Source: an uncultured Bacteroidales bacterium
Lineage (GTDB): Bacteria; Bacteroidota; Bacteroidia; Bacteroidales; P3
Reading direction: 5' to 3'
DNA: 64,000 nucleotides
Assembly: GCA_905235855.1 (NCBI GenBank)
Contig: CAJONE010000004.1
Location: 48,700-112,699, forward strand
Every line of letters starts with the position of its first letter. Position 1 is the first letter of the stretch. Under the pieces are notes generated by a model, which saw only the letters and a program-made list of their open reading frames with translations, made no database searches and was not told the origin of the DNA. Of the stretch, positions 9,330-18,289 are shown piece by piece. Made by a program: the position numbers and the translations under genes.

Positions 9330-10774
9330 TTCAGTACGGTGAACTTGGCCGTGTGGCCGTCGATAGTGCAGAAATAGATACCTGCCGGATAGTCTGACAC
9401 ATCTATTGCAATGTCGCCTCCAATCAACTGCTCGCGCAATGTCTGCCCCGTAGCCGAGCGAATACAGACCTTTGAAGCCTGTCCGCTGGGCAGGGCGGAT
9501 ATATGGATTGTTGATGTTGCGGGATTAGGATAAATCTTGAACGGCGTATTTATACCGCTGAACGGGTAATCTATATTTTCGGGGTCACGTTCCGGGGCTG
9601 GCTGTATGCCGACAATTGCCACATGCATTGAGGTAAAACGGTAGTTGAAGACAAACAACTGGTTGTTGTAGAGGTCGAACCATCCGTCGCCTCCGCTACC
9701 CCAGCCCCAGTTGACGTGGACAAAGCCGTCGGTCTCGTCGTAACCGTCTATAACAAAGGCATGGCCGGCATCCACCCCTGTGCTGGTGTTGTCGTAGCCA
9801 CAATATAAAACGGGCCTGCCGGCACGGATTTCATTACTTATGATGTCTATCCATTCATCGTCGCCGTATTCCGCACGATACAAGTACCGTACAGTTGTGT
9901 CGTATTTGAAATGATTTACCAGTGCTCTTCGGCAAAAACTTCCTACATTCGACATCCCGACGCCGCTACTGCCCGAAGTGTATTGCATCCATACGCTGAC
10001 ACCCGCATGGTAACAAAGTGTGGCGGTGGCCTCTACCATACCGGTGGGACTGTAGAAGTATAGCATGTCGGGCATACTGTCGAAATTATAGTTAACTTCG
10101 CTAAAATCCATGGTTATACGGTCCATACATGCTCCACACATGTAAGATGTCGAACCTTGACCCTGTGCCGGATGTTTCCAATAGCGCAGTATTTGCGACA
10201 AAGCAGTGGCCACACAGCCTACCGGTGCGGTATTGCCGTCGATTACGGGGCAGTATTTGTTGTAAGGCCAACTTTGATTCCATGTGGTTGTGAGCAGGTA
10301 GTCTGGCTCGTCCTTGGCGGGTGAACCCTTATAGTCTGGCGACAATAATTCGCCCCACTGCTTAACAACCGCCTCTGATGCAGTGAGGCTATTGTTTTGC
10401 CCATAGGCTATCTCGTCGCCCCGCATCACAAGCCAACTGTCAAATGCTGGCGAATAGCCGCTGCCGTTGCACCCTGTCAGTGAGTTCTTTCGCGAATAGG
10501 CCAGAATCGGGCTTACACAATTGTCGCCAGCAACAACCACAAAACCTTGATTCTCCAATCCGTCCGCATCCATCATAGAGAAAAGGTATATGACTGGTAT
10601 GTGCAAGTTCTCGTTGTCAATGGTTCTTGCCAAAACCGGAATTCCCTTGATGTTATGGATACATGCAAAACGCATCGCCACCGTCCGGGCCTCGACACTG
10701 TCTACGATTCTCGCCCATGCAGTGCCTATCGATAGGCCTATCAGAACAAATAAAACAAAACTACGCTTTTGCAT
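9326..10774 (-). CDS. C10 (streptopain-like) cysteine protease with T9SS sorting domain
   Basis: 482 residues from the ATG at 10774, which gives a good signal peptide (MQKRSFVLFVLIGLSIGTAWA); the ORF-track start lies inside the upstream pump gene. A propeptide-like region follows. The papain-fold core has the catalytic Cys in APVGCVATALSQILRYW and the His in DAGHAFVIDGYDE, followed by HVNWGWGSGGDGWFDL. The C-terminus is a type A T9SS sorting domain (FKIYPNPATSTIHIS ... GIYFCTIDGHTAKFTVLK), so the enzyme should be exported through the SprA translocon. Its start overlaps the end of the CusA-type gene by 14 bases, and its stop overlaps the NUDIX start. Finding it inside a metal efflux operon is unusual. 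Confidence 0.9.
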   Translation of the reverse strand: MQKRSFVLFVLIGLSIGTAWARIVDSVEARTVAMRFACIHNIKGIPVLARTIDNENLHIPVIYLFSMMDADGLENQGFVVVAGDNCVSPILAYSRKNSLTGCNGSGYSPAFDSWLVMRGDEIAYGQNNSLTASEAVVKQWGELLSPDYKGSPAKDEPDYLLTTTWNQSWPYNKYCPVIDGNTAPVGCVATALSQILRYWKHPAQGQGSTSYMCGACMDRITMDFSEVNYNFDSMPDMLYFYSPTGMVEATATLCYHAGVSVWMQYTSGSSGVGMSNVGSFCRRALVNHFKYDTTVRYLYRAEYGDDEWIDIISNEIRAGRPVLYCGYDNTSTGVDAGHAFVIDGYDETDGFVHVNWGWGSGGDGWFDLYNNQLFVFNYRFTSMHVAIVGIQPAPERDPENIDYPFSGINTPFKIYPNPATSTIHISALPSGQASKVCIRSATGQTLREQLIGGDIAIDVSDYPAGIYFCTIDGHTAKFTVLK

Positions 10775-13700
10775 CTTTATGCAGTTTTTTATTGGCATAC
10801 CATATATAAACGGTTGGCACCACAAAAATATTGAGCAAAGTGGATGTAAAAAGTCCACCGAGTACAACAATTGCCATTGGAGCTTGAATTTCATTGCCAG
10901 CTTTCGATGCCGACAGTATCATGGGTATAAGCGACAACGCCGTGGTCAAGGCGGTCATTATAATGGGGTTAAGCCTGTCGAGCGACCCTTGCCGCACAAC
11001 TTTCACAACGTCCGTCAGCGAATGCAAACCATCGCACGCCAACTGCTGGTACTTGGCTATCAACAATATTCCGTTTCGGGTTGCGATGCCAAAAAGTGTT
11101 ATGAACCCTATTATGGCAGGTATGCTCATAAGGTTTGACGTAAGTTTTACGGCCACGACTCCGCCTATAAGTGCCAGTGGCAAGTTGAGAAGCACAATCA
11201 ACGAGAGTGTGAAGTTGCGAAACTCGGTGTAGAGCAACAGGTAAATGACAGCCAGGCACAGCACAAACACCAGTGCCAGAGTGCGCGAGGCGGTTTTGGC
11301 AGTCTCAAACTGACCTCCATACTCGACACGATAGCCTTCCGGCAGCGTCACCTGTTTGTCTATCGCCCTTTTTATGTCGTCGACAACACTCATAGCATCG
11401 CGTCCGCTCACGTTGGCCGATACAACTAGTTTGCGCTGCACATTCTCGCGCGAGATGCTATTCGGTCCCCCGCACGACACCACGTCGCACACCTCGGACA
11501 GCGGCACTGCCACCATGGAGGACGCTGTGCCGGAAACAATCAAGGCATCTCTCACATCGTCGATTGTAGGGCAGTCGCTTGCACTGTTGAGTTTTACCAC
11601 AAGATCGTAAGCGCGCGTTCCCTCATGGATTTCGCACAGTTTTTCGCCTCCAAAAGCAAGTTCGACAAAATGGTTGAACTCTTCAACAGTTATGCCGTAT
11701 TGGGCCAATTTGTCACGGTCGGGACGCAACTGCAATTGTGGAACCTCTGTCTGCTGTTCGACGTTGACATCAACCAATCCCTCGATATCAACTGTGGCGG
11801 CCTTTATGCGGTTGCCAAGCATATAGAGCTGGCCGAGGTCGTTGCCAAACAACTTGATGGCAATAGCTGCTTGTGTGCCGCTGACCATGTGCTCAATACG
11901 ATGACCGAGTGGCTGCCCGATACTCACCGCTATGCCCGGCACGACAGCCAAACGCTCACGCACATCTTCCATAAAAGCTTCTTTCGAACGGTGCCGCAGC
12001 TCGAAATTGACATCTATCTCGGCTCCGTTGGTGGCCTGCGAGTGCTCGTCGAGCTCGCCGCGTCCAGTACGCCGCGACGTAGAGGTGATTTCAGGAATAT
12101 CGAGCAGTTGCCGCTCAATAAGGTTGCCTATGGCGTTGCTCTCCTCAAGCGAAATGCCTGGCTTTGCAACCGCTGCTATAGTGAGCGACCCTTCGTTGAA
12201 TTCCGGCAGAAATCCCCGCCCCATTGTAAACAATAGCGCCACCGAAACCACAAGCAGGACGCCCGTGGTTGAGACCACAACGGTTTTGTGTCGCAAAGCG
12301 GTGTCAAGCATACGGCTGTAGACAGAGCTCATCCTGCGGCTGATCCAACTCTCTCGGTCGTTTCTCGAAAGATATCGGTCGGACGATAGAAGCATTTTGC
12401 ACAGCAGCGGCGTTATGGTCATTGCCACCACAAGCGACATGAATAATGCAGTAAGATAGGCCACTCCGAGCGGTTTAAGCATACGCCCCTCCAGCCCCGT
12501 TAAGAAAAACAGAGGTACAAAAGTTATCATTATGATAAACGTCGCGTGAATGATCGAACTGCGGATTTCGGACGATCCTCTGAACACAACGTCGTAAGAC
12601 GACAGACGTTCGTTTTCAGGCAGACTGTGGTTTTGCCGCAATCGCTTATAGACATTCTCCACGTCGATTATCGCATCGTCGACGAGCGACCCTATCGCAA
12701 TACACATACCACCCAATGTCATCGTGTTTATTTCAAGCCCCATGAGGTGTATGCTCAGAATCGTTGCAAGCAACGAAATCGGTATAGCCACAATAGAGAT
12801 GAGCGTTGTGCGGATACTGCCGAGAAACAGAAAAAGAACTACAACCACAAACACAGCTCCCTCAATCAGAGATCGTCCCACATTGCCCACCGACGACGAA
12901 ATGAAGTCGGCCTGCCGGAATATGTGAGTGTTCATCTTAACGTCTGGCGGAAAACTTTTCTCAATGTTGGCAAGGTTGCGTTCAATGGCCTCGGTCACCT
13001 TCAGCGTGTTGATGTTCGGCTGTTTCGATACAGACAGTATGATAGCTGGCGAAGCGTTTGCCGAGGCATAGCCCTGCTTTATGGCGTTGCCCACCCTCAC
13101 CTCGGCCACGTCGTATAGTCTTACTCCATCTTTGACGAGACTTTTGCCAAGTTCCTCCGTATCGAATGTGCGCACCATTCCACGCAGCGAGTATTCGTTG
13201 CCATAGTCGCGCACAACTCCGCCAGTGGAATTGTTTCCCAGCGACTTGCCCACCTCCTCAACCTCACCCATAGTCACTCCGTATGCAGCCATACGTGCAG
13301 GATCGGCCACTATCTGATATTGCTTGTATTCTCCGCCGATAATCGTCACCTGCGACACTCCGCCGGTTGCCAATATCGCCGGTTTTACAACCCATTCGGC
13401 CAAGGTCCGGAGATCCTGCATTGTCGTGTGTACACTATCGGACGATGAACTCTGAATACTGTCGTGCTTTTGCTGTAGACTGACAAACAGAATTTCACCC
13501 ATCACACTGCTTTGGGGAGCCATAATAGGTGTCACGTCGGGCGGCAGCTGGCCTCCGAGGGTGGTGAGTTTCTCACTCACAATCTGGCGTGCCTTGAACT
13601 GGTCCATACCCCAGTCGAACTCAACAAATACAAACGAGCTTCCCTGCATTGAAGTGGAACGCACACGACGCACGTTTGTGGCTCCATTTACAGCGGTCTC

Positions 13701-13907
13701 TATGGGGAATGTGACCATTCGCTCCACCTCCTCCGGCGCCATCCCGTGTGCATCGGTCATCACGACAACGGTCGGTGCCGTAAGGTCGGGAAACACGTCA
13801 ATGTCGGTGTTTCTCCCTGCCCAAATGCCGGCCACAATGAGCAGCACCGCCGCCAGAAGTATGAAAAGCTTGTTGTCTAAACTGAATTTTATAATTTTGT
13901 TTAACAT
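10761..13907 (-). CDS. heavy-metal efflux RND permease (CusA/CzcA type)
   Basis: 1048 residues from the ATG at 13907 (MLNKIIKFSLDNKLFILLAAVLLIVAG); the track extends 49 codons too far upstream. It has the twelve-helix RND plan with two large periplasmic loops. Heavy-metal family markers include TDIDVFPDLTAPTVVVMTDA near the N-terminus and the helix-4 motif GSLVDDAIIDVENVYKRL, whose two acidic residues and glutamate carry protons. The substrate is probably a metal cation. It follows the CusB-like adaptor gene by 79 bases. No outer-membrane channel of this set is encoded beside it, so it may share the TolC-like protein at 27081-28424 or one elsewhere. Confidence 0.92.
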   Translation of the reverse strand: MLNKIIKFSLDNKLFILLAAVLLIVAGIWAGRNTDIDVFPDLTAPTVVVMTDAHGMAPEEVERMVTFPIETAVNGATNVRRVRSTSMQGSSFVFVEFDWGMDQFKARQIVSEKLTTLGGQLPPDVTPIMAPQSSVMGEILFVSLQQKHDSIQSSSSDSVHTTMQDLRTLAEWVVKPAILATGGVSQVTIIGGEYKQYQIVADPARMAAYGVTMGEVEEVGKSLGNNSTGGVVRDYGNEYSLRGMVRTFDTEELGKSLVKDGVRLYDVAEVRVGNAIKQGYASANASPAIILSVSKQPNINTLKVTEAIERNLANIEKSFPPDVKMNTHIFRQADFISSSVGNVGRSLIEGAVFVVVVLFLFLGSIRTTLISIVAIPISLLATILSIHLMGLEINTMTLGGMCIAIGSLVDDAIIDVENVYKRLRQNHSLPENERLSSYDVVFRGSSEIRSSIIHATFIIMITFVPLFFLTGLEGRMLKPLGVAYLTALFMSLVVAMTITPLLCKMLLSSDRYLSRNDRESWISRRMSSVYSRMLDTALRHKTVVVSTTGVLLVVSVALLFTMGRGFLPEFNEGSLTIAAVAKPGISLEESNAIGNLIERQLLDIPEITSTSRRTGRGELDEHSQATNGAEIDVNFELRHRSKEAFMEDVRERLAVVPGIAVSIGQPLGHRIEHMVSGTQAAIAIKLFGNDLGQLYMLGNRIKAATVDIEGLVDVNVEQQTEVPQLQLRPDRDKLAQYGITVEEFNHFVELAFGGEKLCEIHEGTRAYDLVVKLNSASDCPTIDDVRDALIVSGTASSMVAVPLSEVCDVVSCGGPNSISRENVQRKLVVSANVSGRDAMSVVDDIKRAIDKQVTLPEGYRVEYGGQFETAKTASRTLALVFVLCLAVIYLLLYTEFRNFTLSLIVLLNLPLALIGGVVAVKLTSNLMSIPAIIGFITLFGIATRNGILLIAKYQQLACDGLHSLTDVVKVVRQGSLDRLNPIIMTALTTALSLIPMILSASKAGNEIQAPMAIVVLGGLFTSTLLNIFVVPTVYIWYANKKLHKDAKA

Positions 13908-13986
13908 CCTGTCTGGTGATTGAAAATTTAAAAAAGTTGTTGTGACAAGTACACGCAACGCGCCTGAACTTTCAGGTACTCTGGCT

Positions 13987-15210
13987 TCAATGCACATGTC
14001 CGGCGTGAGGGTCAAGGGCGGCAGCTCCTTGCGCCAGCTTAACCCAATAAGCACCCTTAGTCACCACAGTTTCGCCTGGATTCAGCCCCGATGTCACAAC
14101 CGTACGTCGTCCGTCGCTTCCGCCAATGCACACAAAACGCTTCTCATAGATATCGGTTGCAACCTGTACAAAGACAAACATGTTACCCATTTCCTCGACC
14201 AAGCCACTGTTGTCTATTACGATGGCTTCTTGCATTTCCTCGGTAATAATGTATATCCTGACAAAATTCCCCGCTATCAAAGATTCTCTGTTTCTTACAC
14301 GGAAAGTGACTGGAATCAGCGCGTTGCCAGCATCTGTAGATTTGCCATAGCTCACGAAACTTCCGTTCAATTCCTCCAGCGAATAGACGCAACCATCGGG
14401 CATCTCCACATTGGCTCCTTTAATATACCTCAGACTTGTATAGTAGCGCGGCGAAAGCTCGGCGCGCAGATACAAGTCTTTGTTTTGCGAAATTGTCACC
14501 ACTGCTTGCCCTGACTCTACATAGCCGCCGTTTTGCACATTGATGTTTTTCACATATCCACTCATCGGTGCGGTGACAACAGATCCAACTGGTGAAAAAT
14601 TTCTTTTCAGGTTGTCGTAAGCGATTTTGGTCCTTTCGTAGGCGGCACGACTTTTTTCCAAATCCGCCTGCGACACGATGCCGCGCTCTGACAGGTCTCT
14701 CTTTCGTTCATATTCGGATTTTGCAACGTTATAGTCCGACTCGGCTTCCTGATATAGTACCGACATATTTCCATCGGCCAAGCCGCTGCTTTCAATGCTA
14801 AACAGGCGTTGGCCTTTTTTCACCAACGCACCCTCCACAACGTCGCTGCCAGCGAAACGCACAACTCCCGATGCCCGGCTGACAACAACTTGTTCGTCGC
14901 CCGAAGAAGATACAACCTGCGCACTGGCTTTAATCACACATCCAAACTTTTCGGATTTCACTTCGCCCACGGAAAAATCAACAGCATCTCTCTGCTCTTG
15001 GGTGAATTTCACGCAGTTGGCTGGAATATTATGATGATGTTCATGTTCATCGTGGTTATGCTCCTCATCGTGAGCGTGGCTATGGTTTGCCCCGTGCTCG
15101 TGTTCATGGTTGTGTTCATGGTCGTGGTGATGATGGCAACCTGTCGCCACACCAAGTGCCAACGAAACCATAAATACTAAAAATATTTGTCTTCTGTATT
15201 TTGTTTTCAT
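13987..15210 (-). CDS. RND periplasmic adaptor (CusB/CzcB type) with His-rich N-terminus
   Basis: 407 residues. A lipoprotein signal peptide ends in GVATGC, followed at once by a very His/Asp/Glu-rich stretch of about 40 residues (HHHHDHEHNHEHEHG...), and the protein ends in HAGHVH. The rest is a membrane-fusion protein: lipoyl half-motifs (ASGVVRFAGSDVVEGALVKKGQ and APMSGYVKNINVQNGGYV) flank a coiled-coil hairpin (EAESDYNVAKSEYERKRDL), then beta-barrel domains. The His-rich ends probably bind and hand over the metal (zinc, cobalt, nickel or copper). It is upstream of its permease gene. A perfect palindrome and a second inverted repeat lie just before its start. Confidence 0.9.
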   Translation of the reverse strand: MKTKYRRQIFLVFMVSLALGVATGCHHHHDHEHNHEHEHGANHSHAHDEEHNHDEHEHHHNIPANCVKFTQEQRDAVDFSVGEVKSEKFGCVIKASAQVVSSSGDEQVVVSRASGVVRFAGSDVVEGALVKKGQRLFSIESSGLADGNMSVLYQEAESDYNVAKSEYERKRDLSERGIVSQADLEKSRAAYERTKIAYDNLKRNFSPVGSVVTAPMSGYVKNINVQNGGYVESGQAVVTISQNKDLYLRAELSPRYYTSLRYIKGANVEMPDGCVYSLEELNGSFVSYGKSTDAGNALIPVTFRVRNRESLIAGNFVRIYIITEEMQEAIVIDNSGLVEEMGNMFVFVQVATDIYEKRFVCIGGSDGRRTVVTSGLNPGETVVTKGAYWVKLAQGAAALDPHAGHVH

Positions 15211-15273
15211 ATAAACCGTTGTCTGTTGTTTAATGCCACGCGAAACATCATCGTTTCGCAGACACTCTAAACG

Positions 15274-15295
15274 TGCAACACCTGCAGGTGTTGCA
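15274..15295. promoter_or_regulatory. 22-base perfect palindrome upstream of the CusB-like gene, candidate operator
   Basis: The sequence reads the same on both strands; its left half is TGCAACACCTG. It lies 64-85 bases before the start of the CusB-like gene. Reading on the minus strand there is no T-run after it, so it does not look like a terminator. A second inverted repeat (GCGAAAC, 6-base loop, GTTTCGC) lies at 15240-15259, between the palindrome and the gene. A dimeric metal-responsive repressor or activator site is a reasonable guess, but no regulator gene is adjacent. Confidence 0.5.
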
Positions 15296-15359
15296 TACCT
15301 TTACCCTGTTGTTTCCGACAGCGGGACAACCGCCTCGAACAGAGATACCCAAAAAGTGA

Positions 15360-15785
15360 TTAGTGATTGGTGAAAAAAGGCGGTCCACGCAACTCGATAG
15401 ACGAAATTGAGTGAAGACACCTAATGACAGAAGAACCAGCGCCGTAAAGCATGCGGACTTTTCCATCAGGAGTCATCGCGCTGAGCCCGTCGACAGCCTC
15501 AAAAGCAAAATCAGCGGTGCAAATCGCCGCCGTCAATATACAGCACAGGAGTTTCTCGTCCTTGCTGCTTATCACCAGTTGCGAAAGCAAATCCTGAAGC
15601 CTACAGCAACCATCGTGACGTTCGTGTTCGTGATGGTCACACTGGCAACCCAACTCATTCTCAAAAACAATGCCGTCGCGAGCGTCGTCGTGGTCATGGT
15701 GTGGCACAACGGAGTGCAGCACAATAATGAAGCATGCCACCGCCATCATTATCTTGCTGCCAATATGTGTGTTTACACCAGACAT
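15360..15785 (-). CDS. His/Cys-rich small membrane protein, first gene of metal efflux operon
   Basis: 141 residues. One N-terminal hydrophobic segment (KIMMAVACFIIVLHSVVP) is followed directly by HHDHDDARDG and by CQCDHHEHERHDGCC, a dense cluster of possible metal ligands, then a second mainly hydrophobic part with further Cys (LLCCILTAAICTADFAF). I do not recognise a named family. Small proteins of this kind precede CusBA-like genes in many Bacteroidota, so a periplasmic metal-binding or sensing role is likely but inferred. The C-terminal codons (FFTNH) are encoded by a low-complexity 'gtgattagtgattgg' sequence of the type found elsewhere at gene ends in this window. Confidence 0.7.
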   Translation of the reverse strand: MSGVNTHIGSKIMMAVACFIIVLHSVVPHHDHDDARDGIVFENELGCQCDHHEHERHDGCCRLQDLLSQLVISSKDEKLLCCILTAAICTADFAFEAVDGLSAMTPDGKVRMLYGAGSSVIRCLHSISSIELRGPPFFTNH

Positions 15786-15806
15786 TGATTTGCACTTTTT
15801 CGTGTT

Positions 15807-15815
15807 GCAAAATTA
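15807..15815 (-). promoter_or_regulatory. promoter -7 box for the His/Cys-rich gene and efflux operon
   Basis: On the minus strand this reads TAATTTTGC, matching the Bacteroidota -7 consensus TAnnTTTG, about 22 bases before the start codon at 15785. The upstream -33 element is not clear. Confidence 0.5.
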
Positions 15816-15846
15816 CGAAGTTTTCGCAAACTGATGCAAGAAAAAA

Positions 15847-15879
15847 GATTCACCCCACTGGTATACAGCAGGGTGAATC
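15847..15879 (-). terminator. intrinsic terminator of tnaA
   Basis: A perfect 9-base stem (GATTCACCC / GGGTGAATC, 15-base loop) is followed on the minus strand by a run of T (complement of the A-run at 15841-15846). It lies 19 bases beyond the tnaA stop codon. Confidence 0.85.
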
Positions 15880-15898
15880 CAACAATAAGGAAATAATG

Positions 15899-17275
15899 TT
15901 ATCCGAGACGTTTGAACTGGCAAGTGAAGTGGCGCATCAGCTCGGCCTCCCAGGTGATTTCCAGTCCGCGCTTTATAGTGTCGCGGCGGTCGTATACATT
16001 CTTCAGTGCAGCCGCTATCACATCCATGTGATTGTTTGTATATACACGACGAGGTATGCACAGGCGCACGAAGTCGTTGCCGCCAAAGCGGTTCTCGCGG
16101 GTCACCGGGTCACGGTCGGCCAACACATATCCAATCTCGCAAGCTCTGATACCAGCTTCGAGATAGAGTTCGCATGTGAGAGTCTGAGCCGGGAACTCTT
16201 CTTTCGGAATGTTGGTCAAAACCTTGTCGGCATCGACAAAGATAGCGTGACCACCGGCGGGACGCTGGTAGGGTATGCCGTATTCGTCAAGCTTGGCGGC
16301 AAGGTACTGCACCTGCTTAACGCGTGTCTCGACCATTTCGAACTCAATGTTCTCTTTCAAGCCGACAGCCAGAGCGTCCATATCGCGTCCGTTCATGCCA
16401 CCATAGGTGAGGAAACCCTCAAACGGTATGCAGAAAAGTTTCGCGCCCTCGTACCACTCTTTCTTGCGAGTTGCAATGAAACCGCCCATATTCACGAGCC
16501 CGTCTTTTTTGGCACTCATGGTCATCGAGTCGGCATAACTGAACATTTCGAGGCATATCTCGCGTAGCGTCTTGTTCTCGTATCCCTTTTCGCGTGTTTT
16601 GATGAAATAGGCGTTCTCGATAAAGCGAGCACTGTCGATGTTGACCGGCACTCCGTATTTGTGACACAGCTCACAGGTCTCGCGTATATTCTCCATCGAA
16701 ACGGGCTGGCCGCCTACCGTGTTGTTGGTCACGGTGAGAACCATAAACGGGACTTTACCCTTGTTCTCCTGCAACACCTTTTCAAGTTTCTCCAGACTCA
16801 CGTTGCCCTTAAACGGCACTTCAAGCTGGGTGTCGTAGGCCTCTGGCACAGTAACGTCTATCGCGAAAGCCTTGCGACTTTCAATATGCCCCTTGGTTGT
16901 GTCGAAATGGGCGTTGCCGGGCACAACCATTCCGGGCTTCACAAGATAGGAAAACAACACGTTTTCGGCCGCACGCCCCTGATGGGTGGGAATCACATAC
17001 TCAAACCCCGTGAGTTCTGTGATGGTGTCTTTCATGTGGTAGAACGAGCGGGCACCCCCATAACTCTCGTCGCCCATCATCATAGCACTCCACTGGCGGT
17101 CACTCATCGCACCCGTACCCGAGTCGGTCAGCAGGTCGATATACACATAATCGCTCTTCAACATAAAAATGTTCTGATGAGCCTCTTCGAGCCATTTCTC
17201 GCGCTGCTCGCGCGTTGACTTTTTGATGGGTTCAACCATCTTGATTTTCCATGATTCTGCAAATGGTAGTTCCAT
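15899..17275 (-). CDS. tnaA: tryptophanase (indole-forming)
   Basis: 458 residues, close to the 471 of the E. coli enzyme. It converts tryptophan to indole, pyruvate and ammonia using pyridoxal phosphate. Visible marks are LLTDSGTGAMS, PTHQGRAAENV, the aspartate in DSARFIENAYFIK, and the cofactor lysine in SMTMSAKKDGLVNMGGF. Two positions separate it from the sister enzyme tyrosine phenol-lyase: it has ACEIG where the lyase has an MERG arginine, and RHFT where the lyase has RFFT. The start MELPFAESWKIKMVEPIKKS matches other Bacteroidota tryptophanases. It has its own promoter, a leader of about 180 bases with a strong hairpin, and a terminator, so it is transcribed alone. No tryptophan permease lies beside it. 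Confidence 0.95.
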   Translation of the reverse strand: MELPFAESWKIKMVEPIKKSTREQREKWLEEAHQNIFMLKSDYVYIDLLTDSGTGAMSDRQWSAMMMGDESYGGARSFYHMKDTITELTGFEYVIPTHQGRAAENVLFSYLVKPGMVVPGNAHFDTTKGHIESRKAFAIDVTVPEAYDTQLEVPFKGNVSLEKLEKVLQENKGKVPFMVLTVTNNTVGGQPVSMENIRETCELCHKYGVPVNIDSARFIENAYFIKTREKGYENKTLREICLEMFSYADSMTMSAKKDGLVNMGGFIATRKKEWYEGAKLFCIPFEGFLTYGGMNGRDMDALAVGLKENIEFEMVETRVKQVQYLAAKLDEYGIPYQRPAGGHAIFVDADKVLTNIPKEEFPAQTLTCELYLEAGIRACEIGYVLADRDPVTRENRFGGNDFVRLCIPRRVYTNNHMDVIAAALKNVYDRRDTIKRGLEITWEAELMRHFTCQFKRLG

Positions 17276-17327
17276 AGTTTTATTTTTTTATGAAAATTAG
17301 TTAATGAAAGACAAAACATTACAGTCC

Positions 17328-17359
17328 CCATAGCAACTATAGGCAATATAGGGCTATGG
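17328..17359 (-). promoter_or_regulatory. hairpin in the tnaA leader
   Basis: CCATAGC, AA, CTATA, GGCAA loop, TATAG, G, GCTATGG: twelve base pairs interrupted only by a small asymmetric bulge. It lies 53-84 bases upstream of the tnaA start and downstream of the predicted transcription start, so it would form in the mRNA leader. No convincing TnaC-like leader peptide is seen. Confidence 0.55.
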
Positions 17360-17462
17360 CGAGAGAGGAAACTAAAAAACAAAAACATCCCTTTTCTTGA
17401 TATTTTGGAAAAGGTGTGACAGCGAAACAAATAGACGATATTCCGATTTGCAATTCACGTCT

Positions 17463-17471
17463 GCAAATATA
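17463..17471 (-). promoter_or_regulatory. promoter -7 box of tnaA
   Basis: On the minus strand this reads TATATTTGC, an exact match to TAnnTTTG, and predicts a leader of about 180 bases before tnaA. Confidence 0.5.
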
Positions 17472-17617
17472 CAAAACCTTTTCCACACTTATAACCTCTG
17501 ATGCAAAAACCGATTCCGTGTGGGCTCCACAACCATGTGAATCACCGCCACAGATGCGAGATTATAGGTCATCGACCGCCAAAAAAAACAAATTTCCACA
17601 ATCATGAATTAATTTGT

Positions 17618-17626
17618 TATCTTTGC
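17618..17626 (+). promoter_or_regulatory. promoter -7 box of superoxide dismutase gene
   Basis: TATCTTTGC matches TAnnTTTG and lies about 40 bases before the start codon at 17666. Confidence 0.55.
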
Positions 17627-17665
17627 AGTTAAAATATCGTATATCAACCAAAACACCGTGACATT

Positions 17666-18259
17666 ATGTATGACCTCCATCCCACCAACGGACAATTTGC
17701 AATGCCGACACTACCATTTGCAGCCGACGCTCTTGGTGTCATCAGTGCCAAGACAATTGAATTTCATTATGGCAAACATCTTAAAGCATACGTCGACAAC
17801 CTCAACAAGCTGATAACTGGCAGCGAACTTGCGGGGAAGCCGCTTAGCGAAGTTGTGAGCCACGCCGAGGGCGGTTTGTTCAATAACGCAGGACAGGTGT
17901 TGAACCACTCTATGTATTTCGACCAATTCGGTACCGAAAACCACGATTGCTGCGGCGAGATAGCCGATATGATTATACGCGATTTCGGCAGTTTCGACAC
18001 CTTTAAACGTGAATTCGAGCAGAAAGGCACCTCACTTTTCGGTTCAGGATGGGTGTGGTTGAGTAAAGACTCAGACGGAAAACTAACCATCACACAAGAA
18101 CCGAATGCCTGGAACCCGATACGGCGAGGACTACAGCCGCTTTTGACTTTCGACGTGTGGGAACACGCCTACTACCTTGACTACCAAAACCGCCGCGCTG
18201 ACTACATAGCAGCCCTGTGGAGTATCGTCGACTGGAAGGCTGTGAACGCGAGATTATAG
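17666..18259 (+). CDS. superoxide dismutase, Fe/Mn family
   Basis: 197 residues, normal for the family, with no signal peptide, so cytoplasmic. The four metal ligands can be placed: His in [17 protein letters not shown], His in [11 protein letters not shown], and Asp/His in [18 protein letters not shown]. The Gln in NAGQVLNHS sits where iron-type enzymes keep their active-site glutamine, so an iron or cambialistic enzyme is more likely than a strict manganese one. It removes superoxide and fits an anaerobe facing occasional oxygen. It has its own promoter, and radA follows 30 bases later, so the two are probably co-transcribed. Confidence 0.94.
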   Translation: MYDLHPTNGQFAMPTLPFAADALGVISAKTIEFHYGKHLKAYVDNLNKLITGSELAGKPLSEVVSHAEGGLFNNAGQVLNHSMYFDQFGTENHDCCGEIADMIIRDFGSFDTFKREFEQKGTSLFGSGWVWLSKDSDGKLTITQEPNAWNPIRRGLQPLLTFDVWEHAYYLDYQNRRADYIAALWSIVDWKAVNARL

Positions 18260-18289
18260 GTCACCGGTCTCACAACAAACATTGCGACG

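Larger units (their letters stand above)
17276..17665. other. divergent intergenic region tnaA / sod
   Basis: About 390 bases without a supported gene. It holds the tnaA leader hairpin and promoter and, on the plus strand, the sod promoter. The minus-strand ORF at 17158-17430 overlaps the tnaA start out of frame and is not supported as a gene. Confidence 0.7.

Noticed and set aside
15734-16567. 277-codon plus-strand ORF opposite tnaA
   Set aside because: Antisense shadow of the conserved tryptophanase frame.
17158-17430. Possible TnaC-like leader peptide before tnaA
   Set aside because: The frame overlaps the tnaA start out of register and has no short peptide with the TnaC pattern (Trp followed by Pro stop).
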